This document shows, piece by piece, positions 1-8,587 of a stretch of DNA of 64,000 nt. The number at the start of each line of letters is the position of its first letter. The first letter of the stretch is position 1. Made by a program: the position numbers and the translations under genes. The DNA comes from Hyphomonas johnsonii MHS-2 (GTDB lineage: Bacteria; Pseudomonadota; Alphaproteobacteria; Caulobacterales; Hyphomonadaceae). The stretch is taken from positions 62,001-126,000 of the forward strand of contig NZ_ARYK01000001.1 of NCBI RefSeq assembly GCF_000685275.1. The letters are read 5' to 3'. The notes under the pieces are model-generated. The model saw only the letters and a program-made list of their open reading frames with translations. It was not told the origin of the DNA and did not search any database.

Positions 1-1
1 C

Positions 2-568
2 CCGTTCGGGGCACAGGGCGATCCGTTCGAGGATATCCTGGGCGGCATGTTCGGCGGGCGCCGGCGCAGCCCCGGCCCGCAAAAGGGCCGTGATATCCGT
101 TATCGTGTGGAAGTTTCGTTCGAGGACGCCGTGAATGGCGCCCGGCGGCGCATGACCATGGCCGACGGAACCGCACTGGACGTCAATATCCCGGCCGGGA
201 TCGATACCGGCCAGACCCTGCGCCTGAAAAGCCAGGGCCAGCCTTCACCCAATGGCGGGGCACCGGGCGATGCCCTGCTCGAAGTCGAGGTACGCAAGAG
301 CACTGTCTGGCAACGCGACGGGCGCGATTTGCACATGGATGTGCCGATCGGCCTGAAGACGGCGGTCCTTGGCGGCAGCGTGGAAGTGAAAACACCATCC
401 GGCCAGCTGACCCTGAAAGTGCCGGCGGGCTCGAATACCGGATCCCAGCTGCGCCTGCGCGGCAAGGGTGTGCAGGGCGCCAATCCCGGCAATCTCTATG
501 CCCACCTCAAGATCGTGCTGGACGACCCGGCCGATGCCGGGTTGAAGCGATGGGCCGAAGGGCGTTAG
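2..568 (+). CDS. DnaJ/CbpA-type co-chaperone, C-terminal part (5' truncated by window)
   Basis: The reading frame is open from base 2, so the N-terminal J domain lies outside the window. The visible part begins with a Gly/Phe-rich linker and continues into the two beta-sandwich substrate-binding domains of Hsp40 proteins (DIRYRVEVSFEDAVNGARR and the VPIGLKTAVLGGSVEVKTP stretch). There are no CxxCxGxG zinc-finger repeats, which places it with class II J proteins such as CbpA rather than DnaJ itself. Family role: stimulates the ATPase of DnaK and delivers unfolded clients in the cytoplasm. It ends 66 bases before an unrelated secreted protein gene. Confidence 0.85.
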   Translation, partial: PFGAQGDPFEDILGGMFGGRRRSPGPQKGRDIRYRVEVSFEDAVNGARRRMTMADGTALDVNIPAGIDTGQTLRLKSQGQPSPNGGAPGDALLEVEVRKSTVWQRDGRDLHMDVPIGLKTAVLGGSVEVKTPSGQLTLKVPAGSNTGSQLRLRGKGVQGANPGNLYAHLKIVLDDPADAGLKRWAEGR

Positions 569-634
569 GATCCTGAACAGTTCCAACACATACGTTCACT
601 TCGCATTCAGGGCTTTGGACCTATAGGCTGAGCC

Positions 635-952
635 ATGAAACGGATTATTGCCTCCCTTGCGATTCTCGGCCTGTTTGCGGCCGGGCCAGCGCTTGCGCAG
701 CCGAAATGGGGAGATTCCTTCTCTCCGGGACAGGCGCGTGAGGCCGTGCGCGACGGCAAGACCGTGCCGCTGAGCAAGATTTTCCAGAACCTGAAGCGGG
801 AATATGGCGGCTACCAGCTGAGCGCGGACCTGTTCTCGAAGTCCGGGGGCGGCGCTGAATACCACATAGACTGGATGACCGGCGATGGGCACAAGGTGCG
901 CTTTGTCGTCGATGCCCAATCCGGAACCATAACGAATCGTCGCGGTTCGTAA
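635..952 (+). CDS. secreted PepSY-domain protein
   Basis: A 105-residue protein with a clear cleavable signal peptide (lysine/arginine start, hydrophobic core, ALAQ cleavage region near residue 22). The mature part resembles a PepSY domain: a helix starting near LSKIFQNLKREYGG and a strand pair ending KVRFVVDAQSGTITN. PepSY proteins are periplasmic and often act as inhibitors or sensors linked to signalling. It stands 34 bases before the response regulator and kinase genes on the same strand, so it is probably part of that unit and may influence the kinase. Its exact partner is not shown by the sequence. Confidence 0.75.
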   Translation: MKRIIASLAILGLFAAGPALAQPKWGDSFSPGQAREAVRDGKTVPLSKIFQNLKREYGGYQLSADLFSKSGGGAEYHIDWMTGDGHKVRFVVDAQSGTITNRRGS

Positions 953-986
953 TGTGTGATAATCCGTTACAAGGAAGGTAGTTCCC

Positions 987-1670
987 ATGCGTATCCTCGT
1001 CGTTGAAGATGATGCAGACCTGCGTCGCCAACTGGCCGACGTGCTGTCGCAATCCGGCTATGCGGTCGATCTGGCCGCGGATGGCGAAGACGGGCATTTC
1101 CTGGGCGACACCGAACCCTATGACGCGGTGATCCTGGACCTTGGCCTGCCCAAGATGGACGGTGTCAGCATTCTCAAGAAATGGCGCGCGGACGGCAAGT
1201 CGTTCCCCGTACTGATCCTGACCGCCCGCGACCAGTGGAGCGAGAAGGTGGCCGGCTTCGATGCCGGCGCCGATGACTACCTGGCCAAGCCGTTCGTCAC
1301 GGAGGAATTGCTGGCGCGCATGCGTGCGCTGCTGCGCCGCGCCGCCGGGCATTCGGCCGCGACCCTGGAAGCCGGCAAGCTGATGGTCGACACGCGCGCT
1401 GCCCGCGCGATGGTCAATGGTGAACCGGTCAAGCTGACCGCGCACGAATACCGCGTGCTGTCCTACCTCATGCATCATCAGGGCCGGGTCGTGCCGCGCA
1501 CGGAACTGGTCGAGCATATCTACGATCAGGATTTCGACCGTGACTCGAACACGATCGAGGTGTTCATCGGGCGCCTGCGCCGAAAAATCGGCGTTGACCG
1601 GATCCAGACCGAGCGGGGCCTTGGCTACCGCCTGATCGTGCCGGAGAACGAAGCGCGCGTTGCCGGATAG
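987..1670 (+). CDS. OmpR-family response regulator
   Basis: 227 residues. A receiver domain with the acidic pocket (VVEDDAD), a phospho-acceptor aspartate at residue 51 (VILDLGLPKMDG) and a conserved lysine (YLAKPF) is followed by an OmpR/PhoB winged-helix DNA-binding domain (LTAHEYRVLSYLMHHQGRVV through the GRLRRKIG recognition region). It starts at ATG after AAGGAAGG. The sensor kinase gene begins 25 bases downstream, so the two form a two-component system. The PepSY gene upstream suggests envelope or cation sensing, as in PhoP/PmrA-type systems, but the signal is unknown. Confidence 0.92.
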   Translation: MRILVVEDDADLRRQLADVLSQSGYAVDLAADGEDGHFLGDTEPYDAVILDLGLPKMDGVSILKKWRADGKSFPVLILTARDQWSEKVAGFDAGADDYLAKPFVTEELLARMRALLRRAAGHSAATLEAGKLMVDTRAARAMVNGEPVKLTAHEYRVLSYLMHHQGRVVPRTELVEHIYDQDFDRDSNTIEVFIGRLRRKIGVDRIQTERGLGYRLIVPENEARVAG

Positions 1671-1695
1671 GCGCGGGTCGCGCTAGACCGCCTGA

Positions 1696-3123
1696 ATGGA
1701 CGCACCGGCCAATCCTGTCACCCGATTCGCGGACCGCTGGTCCAGCGTGTCCCTGGCGCGCCGGATCATGATCGCCGCCGCGATCTGGGGCCTTGTCGTC
1801 CTGGTCGGCGGATCGCTGGCCCTGTCGGCCCTCTATCGCGCCCAGACGCTGGCCCTGCTGGAGGAAGACCTCGACCAGACGCTGGTCAGCCTGTCGCGCG
1901 ACCTGGTGCGGGAACAGGCGTTCCTGCCGGACGGGCGGGTCACCGATACCGAGCGCGACCTGCTGAGCGGCGACACGCGGTTCCAGACTCAATATTCCGG
2001 CCAGTACTGGGCGGTTGTCGGCCTGACCGAAGACGGCCGGGTGGCTGGCGATTTCCGGTCCAAGAGCCTGTGGGACGAGCCCGTCCCGTTGACCGAAGAG
2101 CAGATTCACGCAGCTGTCGCCGGTCCCGGCACGACGCGGTTTGCCGACTTTGACGGCCCGGCCGACCAGCGCGTGCGGGTGGCGGCCAAGGCGATCCTTG
2201 TCGAGGGCCGGACGACGCCGCTGATCCTGATGGCGGCCGCAGACCGGACACCCAATGACGCCGCCGCAACGCGCTTCCGCAACATGCTGCTGGGCACGAT
2301 GATCGCGCTTTTCGGCAGCGTGTTTGCGGCGATGGTCCTGGCGATCCGGTTTTCCCTGCGGCCCCTGAAGCGGATCGGGCAGGACATCGCGGAGATCCGC
2401 GAGGGCACACGGGCGACGCTGCAGCAGGACTATCCCCTGGAGGTGCGCCCGCTGACGGAGGAACTGAACAAGCTGATCGGGCACAACCGGGACGTTGTGG
2501 AACGGGCAAAGACCCATGTCGGGAATCTCGCGCATGCGCTGAAAACGCCCATTGCGGTCCTGCGCAATGAGGCGAAGGGTGGGACTCAGCTGGACGATGT
2601 TGTGCGGCGGCAGACCGAATCCATGCACGCGAACGTGGAACATTACCTGAAGCGGGCCCGCATGGTGGCCCGGGCAGAAGCCCTGGGCGCACGCACGGAG
2701 GTGACGCCGGTGGTGGAGGCGCTGGCGAGGTTGCTGAACCGGTTGTTCGATGCCAAGGGCATAAATGTCAGCGTCGAGGATGGCGCCGGTGCGGTGTTCC
2801 GTGGCGAGCAGCAGGATCTTGAGGAAATGATCGGCAACCTGATGGACAATGCGTGCAAATGGGCCGCGGCTGAAGTTGTGGTACGGGTGACCGACACGCC
2901 GGCCGCGCTGGAGATCGACGTTGAGGATGACGGGCCGGGCCTGTCGCCCGAAGAGCGCGAAGGCGCGCTGAAACGCGGCGTGCGACTGGACGAGACGACC
3001 CCCGGAACCGGGCTTGGCCTGTCGATCGTGACGGAGCTGGCCGAGCTGCACAAGGGCAGCCTGGACCTGGACAACAGCCCGATGGGCGGCCTGCGGGCGC
3101 GATTGAGGTTTCCGAAATCATGA
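1696..3123 (+). CDS. sensor histidine kinase
   Basis: 475 residues. Two membrane segments (about residues 24-48 and 195-215) bracket a periplasmic sensor region, followed by a HAMP-like linker, a HisKA dimerisation domain with phospho-acceptor His280 (LAHALKTPIAVL) and an HATPase_c domain (N box NLMDNACKWA, G1 DDGPGL, G2 GTGLGLSIV). It should autophosphorylate and signal to the response regulator just upstream. The stop codon overlaps the ATG of the next gene (ATGA), so the ccmI-like gene is translationally coupled to it, an unusual link between a two-component system and cytochrome c maturation. Confidence 0.92.
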   Translation: MDAPANPVTRFADRWSSVSLARRIMIAAAIWGLVVLVGGSLALSALYRAQTLALLEEDLDQTLVSLSRDLVREQAFLPDGRVTDTERDLLSGDTRFQTQYSGQYWAVVGLTEDGRVAGDFRSKSLWDEPVPLTEEQIHAAVAGPGTTRFADFDGPADQRVRVAAKAILVEGRTTPLILMAAADRTPNDAAATRFRNMLLGTMIALFGSVFAAMVLAIRFSLRPLKRIGQDIAEIREGTRATLQQDYPLEVRPLTEELNKLIGHNRDVVERAKTHVGNLAHALKTPIAVLRNEAKGGTQLDDVVRRQTESMHANVEHYLKRARMVARAEALGARTEVTPVVEALARLLNRLFDAKGINVSVEDGAGAVFRGEQQDLEEMIGNLMDNACKWAAAEVVVRVTDTPAALEIDVEDDGPGLSPEEREGALKRGVRLDETTPGTGLGLSIVTELAELHKGSLDLDNSPMGGLRARLRFPKS

Positions 3124-3731
3124 CACGAGCACACACAACCCGGATGCAGATGATCGTCATGGCCGCATGCCTGGTCATTGGCGTCGGCGGCTACCTGATG
3201 CTGGGGCGTCCAGGCATGGACGACATGCCGATGGACAAGCGCCAGCACGAAATCTCGGAGAAGATCCGGACCGCGCCCGAAACCCTGACGACGGCGGAAG
3301 CGCTGGCCAGCCTGGAACAGGCTGCGATCAACCAGCCGAATGCGCCGGAGCCACGCTATTACATCGGCGAGATGCTGCGCGGGCAGAACCGTCCTGACGA
3401 TGCTGCGCGGGCCTACCAGGCGGCCCTGCGGCGTGACGAGACCTATGTGCCCGCACTGGTCGGGTTGGCCCAGGTGCTGGTCGACCTGGGCGACGGCCAG
3501 GTCGGCCCCGATGCGGCGCGGCTGTTTGCACGGGCTTATGAGCTGGATGATACGCAGGTTCGGGCAGGCATGTGGGCCGCGATGGGCGCGGCGCAGGCCG
3601 GTGACCAGGAAAAGGCAGCGCAGATGATGCGGGCCGTTTTCGCCAAATTGCCAGCCGACGATCCGCGCCGTGAACGCTTCGGGGCGATGCTGGACGTGAT
3701 CGGCGATGGCGAGGCCCCCGCGGCAGAATAG
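3120..3731 (+). CDS. ccmI: CcmI-like TPR protein of cytochrome c maturation
   Basis: 203 residues with one N-terminal membrane anchor (VMAACLVIGVGGYLML) and a periplasmic region with tetratricopeptide motifs (TAEALASLEQA, EPRYYIGEMLRGQNRPDDA, YVPALVGLAQVLVDLGDGQ). This matches the C-terminal half of CcmI/CycH, the apocytochrome c chaperone of System I. The family is often longer, with a two-helix N-terminal domain; only one anchor is present here. Its position directly before ccmE, ccmF and ccmH supports the call. ATG overlaps the stop of the histidine kinase. Confidence 0.8.
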   Translation: MTRAHTTRMQMIVMAACLVIGVGGYLMLGRPGMDDMPMDKRQHEISEKIRTAPETLTTAEALASLEQAAINQPNAPEPRYYIGEMLRGQNRPDDAARAYQAALRRDETYVPALVGLAQVLVDLGDGQVGPDAARLFARAYELDDTQVRAGMWAAMGAAQAGDQEKAAQMMRAVFAKLPADDPRRERFGAMLDVIGDGEAPAAE

Positions 3732-3798
3732 CCGTCCTGTGCAGCTGCCACATCTGCCGCACTGTCTTTCCGGCCGTTTGGCGGTATAGACTGGCGGC

Positions 3799-4239
3799 AT
3801 GAGAGCCCGGACCCGCAGATTGTGGACATTTGGCGTTGCCGCCGCCCTGTTGCTGGCCGCTGCGGCGCTGGCATTCGTGGCGCTGCGCCAGAATGCGAAC
3901 CTGTTCTACACGCCTGAAACCCTTGCCGAAAACGGCGTGCCCGCAGCGGGCAAGGAAGTGAAGGTCGGCGGTTGGGTGGAGCCAGGCTCGCTGACCTATC
4001 CGGGCGATGGCAGCGAGATGGTGTTTTCGATCATCGACAACAGCCCGGCGAGCATCACGGTCAGCTTCACCGGCATCGCACCGGACCTGTTCCGCGAGGG
4101 GCAGGGCGTGGTCGCGATCGGGACGTTTGACGCCGATGGCCGGTTCACGGCGCGGCAAGTGCTGGCCAAGCATGACGAGAATTACCAACCCCGCGAGCTG
4201 AGGCCGCTGGGCGCCGGCCCGGACCAGAACGCCAGCTGA
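3799..4239 (+). CDS. ccmE: CcmE haem chaperone
   Basis: 146 residues. An N-terminal membrane anchor (about residues 9-28) is followed by the OB-fold periplasmic domain. The haem-binding motif is present at the C-terminal end (LAKHDENYQP); in this family the histidine binds haem covalently before transfer to apocytochrome c through CcmF/CcmH. The stretch GGWVEPGSLTYPGDGSEM is the conserved strand region. One base separates its stop from the ATG of ccmF, so the two are coupled. Confidence 0.96.
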   Translation: MRARTRRLWTFGVAAALLLAAAALAFVALRQNANLFYTPETLAENGVPAAGKEVKVGGWVEPGSLTYPGDGSEMVFSIIDNSPASITVSFTGIAPDLFREGQGVVAIGTFDADGRFTARQVLAKHDENYQPRELRPLGAGPDQNAS

Positions 4240-4240
4240 C

Positions 4241-6127
4241 ATGATTGAACTTGGCCACCTTGCGGCATTCCTCGCGCTGGCTGCTTCTCTGGCGCAGGGC
4301 GTGCTCGGCCTGACCGGTGCACGGGCGCTGGCCGGGCGTGCGGCCCTGGTGGCCTTCGCGGTGATGGTATTGTCTTTCCTGACGCTGGTGGTGGCGTTTG
4401 CGCGGTCGGATTTCTCCGTGGCGCTGGTGGCGAACAATTCCCACACCCTGAAGCCGATGCTGTACAAGATCGCCGGCGCGTGGGGGAACCATGAAGGCTC
4501 GATGGCGCTGTGGTGCCTCGTGACGATGGGCTTTGGCGCGGCCGGTGCGCTGTGGATGCGCACGGGGCGCGAGACGTTCGAGGCACGGGCGCTGGGCGTG
4601 CAGGGATGGCTGGCAACCGGGGCGCTGGGCTACCTCCTGTTCGCCTCGTCCCCCTACCTGCGGCTCGACCCCGCGCCGTTGCAGGGGGCGGGTCTCAACC
4701 CGATCCTGCAGGACCCGGCGCTCGCCTTCCACCCGCCCATGCTCTACCTCGGCTATGTCGGATACTCGTTCGTGTTCGCGCTGGCGGCAGCCGGGCTGAT
4801 GGAGGCGCGGATCGACCGGGTCTGGGCCAAGGAGGCGCGGCGCTGGTCGCTGGCCGCCTTCATTCCCCTGACACTCGGCATCGCGCTCGGCTCCTACTGG
4901 GCCTATTACGAGCTTGGCTGGGGCGGCTGGTGGTTCTGGGACCCGGTGGAGAATGCCTCGCTGATGCCCTGGCTGCTGGGTGCCGCCCTGCTGCACTCGG
5001 TGGCGGTGACCGAAAAGCGCGGCAGCTTTGCCGCATGGACTGCGCTGCTGGCGGTGCTGGCCTTCCTGTTCTCGATCATGGGCGCGTTCCTGGTGCGCTC
5101 CGGCGTGCTGACATCGGTGCATGCCTTCGCCGTGGACCCGCGTCGCGGCCTGCTGCTGCTTGGCGGGCTGATCGCCTATGGCGGCTTCGCGCTCGGCCTG
5201 TTCGCGCTGAGGGCGCCGAAGCTGGAAGGCGGCAAGCCGTGGACAATCCTGAGCCGCGAAGGCGCGCTGGTGGTGAACAATGTCGTGCTGGTCGTGGCGG
5301 CGCTGACGGTGCTGCTGGGCACGCTGTTCCCGTTGATTGCCGAGGCGGCGGGGCGGACGATTTCCGTCGGCGAACCGTATTTCCGGCTGACCTTCGTGCC
5401 GATGCTGGCGGCGCTGCTGGCGATCCTGCCGGTGGTGCAGGCCTGGAGCTGGGGCAAGGCGGACCTCTCGACGCTGTGGAAATGGGCGGCAGGCGGCGTC
5501 GGCCTGGTCGTGATCTTCCTGCTGCTGGGCGTCGGCCTGTGGGACATTCCGCTGGGGGCGGCCTTCGGGCTGGCGCTGGCCTTCTGGCTGATCTTCGGTG
5601 CGCTGTGGGAGTTGCGCCGCCGGGCCGTGACCCTGGCGCGTGTCTTCCGCCTGCCATTGCGCGTGTGGGGCATGACGCTGGCGCATATCGGCCTTGGCGT
5701 GTTCATCCTCGGCGCCGTCGTGGAAACGACCCAGCGCTATGAAGCGACGCTGGCCCTGCCGGCGGGCGGGTCGGGCACGGTCGCGGGCTGGCATGTGACG
5801 CTGCATGACGTGCGGGCCATCGAAGGCCCCAACTGGTATGCCGACAAGGCCGACCTGACAGCGCGCAAGGGCAGCGCGCGGGCCGAGATGGCGCCGACGA
5901 AACGCTATTATCCGGCGGCGCGCATGCCGACGACAGAGACGGCGATCCACAAGACCGGCACGGGCGACCTCTACGTGGCGCTGGGCGACCGGCGCGACGT
6001 TGACGGCGAAACGCGCTGGGTGTTCCGGGTGTACTTCAATCCGCTGATCGATCTGGTATATCTGGGCGTGTTGCTGATGGGGCTCGGTGCCCTGTTCAGC
6101 GTGTTGCCAAGGAGGCGGAAGCCCTGA
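4241..6127 (+). CDS. ccmF: CcmF cytochrome c haem lyase subunit
   Basis: 628 residues, a polytopic inner-membrane protein of expected length with more than ten hydrophobic segments. The tryptophan-rich WWD signature is intact near residues 225-243 (WGGWWFWDPVENASLMPW). The flanking conserved blocks (NNSHTLKPMLYKIAGAWGNHEGS and NPILQDPALAFHPPMLYLGY region) are also present. CcmF receives haem from CcmE and ligates it to the CxxCH of apocytochrome c together with CcmH and CcmI. Its TGA overlaps the proposed CTG start of ccmH. Confidence 0.97.
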   Translation: MIELGHLAAFLALAASLAQGVLGLTGARALAGRAALVAFAVMVLSFLTLVVAFARSDFSVALVANNSHTLKPMLYKIAGAWGNHEGSMALWCLVTMGFGAAGALWMRTGRETFEARALGVQGWLATGALGYLLFASSPYLRLDPAPLQGAGLNPILQDPALAFHPPMLYLGYVGYSFVFALAAAGLMEARIDRVWAKEARRWSLAAFIPLTLGIALGSYWAYYELGWGGWWFWDPVENASLMPWLLGAALLHSVAVTEKRGSFAAWTALLAVLAFLFSIMGAFLVRSGVLTSVHAFAVDPRRGLLLLGGLIAYGGFALGLFALRAPKLEGGKPWTILSREGALVVNNVVLVVAALTVLLGTLFPLIAEAAGRTISVGEPYFRLTFVPMLAALLAILPVVQAWSWGKADLSTLWKWAAGGVGLVVIFLLLGVGLWDIPLGAAFGLALAFWLIFGALWELRRRAVTLARVFRLPLRVWGMTLAHIGLGVFILGAVVETTQRYEATLALPAGGSGTVAGWHVTLHDVRAIEGPNWYADKADLTARKGSARAEMAPTKRYYPAARMPTTETAIHKTGTGDLYVALGDRRDVDGETRWVFRVYFNPLIDLVYLGVLLMGLGALFSVLPRRRKP

Positions 6128-6543
6128 TCTTCCTGCGACCCGTCCTGCTCGCGATTGCGGCCCTGGCCTGCGCGCTGACGTGCGCGGCGCAGGCGCTCGA
6201 CGACCCTGCGCAGGAAATGCGGGCGCAGGCGCTGATGCGGGAACTGCGCTGCGTGGCGTGCGAGAACGAGCCGATCTCGCAATCCTCCGCGGCGATTGCC
6301 GAGGACATGCGCGCCCGTGTGCGGGTAATGGTGGGTGAAGGGGCGACCGACGCGGAAGTGCGCGACTGGTTCGAGAGCCGTTACGGCGAATTCGTCCTGT
6401 TCCGGCCCAAGGGCAAAGACCTGACCGGCCTGTTCCTGTGGAGCGCACCGTTCGGTTTCCTGGTTATCGGCGGATTGATCGCATACGGATTGACGCGCCG
6501 CAGGCGCGCCGGTGCCGAGCCGGTTGCGCCGGAAGACGCCTAG
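6124..6543 (+). CDS. ccmH: CcmH thiol-disulfide subunit of haem lyase (CTG start proposed)
   Basis: A CcmH/Ccl2-type protein: signal peptide, the redox motif LRCVACENEPISQS (LRCxxC family signature), and a C-terminal membrane helix (FGFLVIGGLIAYGL). CcmH reduces apocytochrome cysteines. The first ATG (6217) would remove the signal peptide, leaving the redox motif in the cytoplasm. The in-frame CTG at 6124 overlaps the ccmF stop as CTGA and lies seven bases after a perfect AGGAGG (6110-6115), and it restores a normal signal peptide (LRPVLLAIAALACALTCAAQA). I therefore start the gene there. ccmG/DsbE, often between ccmF and ccmH, is absent. The stop codon overlaps the stop of the convergent prepilin peptidase. 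Confidence 0.88.
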   Translation: MIFLRPVLLAIAALACALTCAAQALDDPAQEMRAQALMRELRCVACENEPISQSSAAIAEDMRARVRVMVGEGATDAEVRDWFESRYGEFVLFRPKGKDLTGLFLWSAPFGFLVIGGLIAYGLTRRRRAGAEPVAPEDA

Positions 6544-7085
6544 CCGAGCGCGCCGAGGGCTGGCTGCGCGAGCCAGACCACCCATCCACCCAGCGCGATC
6601 CACGGACCGAAGGCGATGCGGGTTTCGTACGAGACGGCCTGGCGTCTGGCGCGGCTCATGACGAGTGCTGCGACCAGCCCTGACAGGGAGGCGATCAGCA
6701 GTACCGGGGCGAGCCCCGGCCAGGCCACCCACATGCCGATGGCGCCCATGAGCTTTGCATCCCCCCGCCCGAGGCCGTCGCGCCCCTTGAAATGCCGGTA
6801 GGCGATTTCGATGGCGACCAGCGAGACATAGCCGATACCGGTGCCCAGCAGGTGGTGCGGCCACAGCGCCGGGCGGGTCAGGGCGACCATCGCGGCACCA
6901 AGCAGCAGCACGGCGACATTGAGGAGATCCGGCAGGCGATAGGTGGCAAGGTCGATGACGGCGAGGGCGACCAGCAGGGCACCGAGGCCGAGCGACAGGC
7001 CCCGCGTGCCGGGCGGTGCGAGCCAGATGGCGCTGGCGCCCATGACCGGGATGGCGAGCATCAGGAAGATGTGGAGCGGTTTCAT
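6540..7085 (-). CDS. A24-family prepilin peptidase (CpaA/TadV-like)
   Basis: 181 residues with about six membrane helices. The two catalytic aspartate motifs of type IV prepilin peptidases are visible: VIDLATYRLPD (first Asp) and GRDGLGRGDAKLMG (GxGxGDxK second Asp). The N-terminal methylase domain of PilD-type enzymes is missing, as in CpaA/TadV enzymes that process Flp pilins or pseudopilins. No pilus genes are adjacent, so it is a stand-alone copy. It converges on ccmH with overlapping stop codons. Confidence 0.88.
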   Translation of the reverse strand: MKPLHIFLMLAIPVMGASAIWLAPPGTRGLSLGLGALLVALAVIDLATYRLPDLLNVAVLLLGAAMVALTRPALWPHHLLGTGIGYVSLVAIEIAYRHFKGRDGLGRGDAKLMGAIGMWVAWPGLAPVLLIASLSGLVAALVMSRARRQAVSYETRIAFGPWIALGGWVVWLAQPALGALG

Positions 7086-7255
7086 TCAGTGTGGCGAAGC
7101 CCGGCTGTTGCAGTCTGGGCGCCACGAAAGGTGGGCCGGGCACCAGAAGTCAAGCTCGCGTGGCCCGGACGCTCACGCAATCGGGATGGCGACAATGCTT
7201 GCCCCGCGTCGCGCGGTGCTTCAGTTTCGGCACGTATTCATTGAAAGGATCCGGC

Positions 7256-8500
7256 ATGACCAATCAGGCACGCGTAGAATTTCCGGGCCATGACGGCGCC
7301 CTGCTGGCCGCCCGTCTCGACGCGCCCGTGTTCGCACCGAAGGCATGGGCCCTGTTCGCACACTGCTTTTCCTGCTCGAAGGATGGCCTGGCCGCCCGCC
7401 GGATCACGGCCGCGCTGGTCGAAGCCGGCATCGGCGTGATGCGGTTCGACTTTACGGGCCTCGGCAATTCCGAAGGCGATTTTTCGAACACGAACTTTTC
7501 GACCAATATCCAGGACCTGGTTGCCGCCGCCGCGTGGCTGGAACGCGAAAAGGGCGGGCCGCACCTGCTGGTCGGGCACTCGCTGGGCGGTGCGGCGGTG
7601 ATCGTGGCAGCCGCGGACATCCCGCAGGCGAAGGCCGTGGTGACGGTCGGTGCGCCGTCGGAGGCGTCGCATGTCATCGAATCGATCAAGGCGCATGTCG
7701 ACACGATCGAGGCAGAGGGCGAGGCGGAGGTGCAGCTGGCCGGCCGGCCGTTCGTGCTGAAGCGGCAATTCCTGGACGATGTCCGCGCATCGAACGTGCG
7801 TGACGCTGCGGCGACTCTCAAGCGGCCGCTGCTGATAATGCATTCGCCGGTCGACGAGAGTGTCGGCATCGACAACGCGACCGGCCTGTTCGTGGCCGCC
7901 CGGCATCCGAAATCCTTCATCAGTCTCGACAAGGCGAACCACCTGTTGACGACCAATGGCGATGCCCGCCGGGCCGGCCGCATGATGGCTGCCTGGGCAG
8001 AGGCCTACGTCTTCGCGGCGGGGGTCGCCCAGCCGGACCATGCGACGGGCGGGACGCGGGATGTCGTGGTGACCGAGACCGGCAATGGCCTGTACGAGAA
8101 CATGATTGTCACCGGCGAGCATTTTTCGCTGGCCGACGAACCGATTGCCGTCGGCGGCGGCGGACGCGGGCCTGACCCGTACGAATATGTCTCAGCCGGG
8201 CTTGGCGCCTGCACGTCGATGACGGTGCGGATGTATGCCAACCGGAAGAAATGGCCGCTGGAACGGGTATCGGTCGCGGTTCACCATGCCAAGGACTATG
8301 CCGTCGATTGCGAGCATTGCGAGGAAGGCGAGAAAATCTCCATTTTTTACAGGGATATCACGCTGACGGGGGCGCTGGACGCGGCACAGGTCGCGCGCCT
8401 GATGGAAATCGCCGACAAATGCCCGGTGCACAGGACGCTCGAAGCAGGCAGCCATGTGCAGACCCAGGGACAGGCAGTGGATACGCGCGAATCCACCTAA
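7256..8500 (+). CDS. bifunctional alpha/beta-hydrolase / OsmC-family fusion
   Basis: 414 residues in two parts. Residues 1 to about 250 are an alpha/beta hydrolase with nucleophile elbow GHSLGG and late HSPVDESV and KANHLL motifs for the acid and base. The C-terminal ~150 residues are an OsmC/Ohr-like domain (GGRGPDPYEYVSAGLGACTS and DKCPVHRTLE) carrying the two peroxidatic-type cysteines. OsmC proteins reduce organic hydroperoxides, and the fused hydrolase may release or process the substrate. The ATG follows GAAAGGATCCGGC. This fusion is a recurrent architecture in Proteobacteria, so the join is not an artefact. Confidence 0.92.
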   Translation: MTNQARVEFPGHDGALLAARLDAPVFAPKAWALFAHCFSCSKDGLAARRITAALVEAGIGVMRFDFTGLGNSEGDFSNTNFSTNIQDLVAAAAWLEREKGGPHLLVGHSLGGAAVIVAAADIPQAKAVVTVGAPSEASHVIESIKAHVDTIEAEGEAEVQLAGRPFVLKRQFLDDVRASNVRDAAATLKRPLLIMHSPVDESVGIDNATGLFVAARHPKSFISLDKANHLLTTNGDARRAGRMMAAWAEAYVFAAGVAQPDHATGGTRDVVVTETGNGLYENMIVTGEHFSLADEPIAVGGGGRGPDPYEYVSAGLGACTSMTVRMYANRKKWPLERVSVAVHHAKDYAVDCEHCEEGEKISIFYRDITLTGALDAAQVARLMEIADKCPVHRTLEAGSHVQTQGQAVDTREST

Positions 8501-8587
8501 CTGTCTTTTAATGACCATTATTCCCACGACATGACTATCTTGGGCAAACCGGCTAACCGATGCAAATTCAGTGACTTGGAGAATAGA

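Noticed and set aside
1564-3051. Long minus-strand frames opposite the histidine kinase and other GC-rich genes.
   Set aside because: They are antisense shadows caused by high GC at third codon positions; composition and motifs favour the plus-strand genes.
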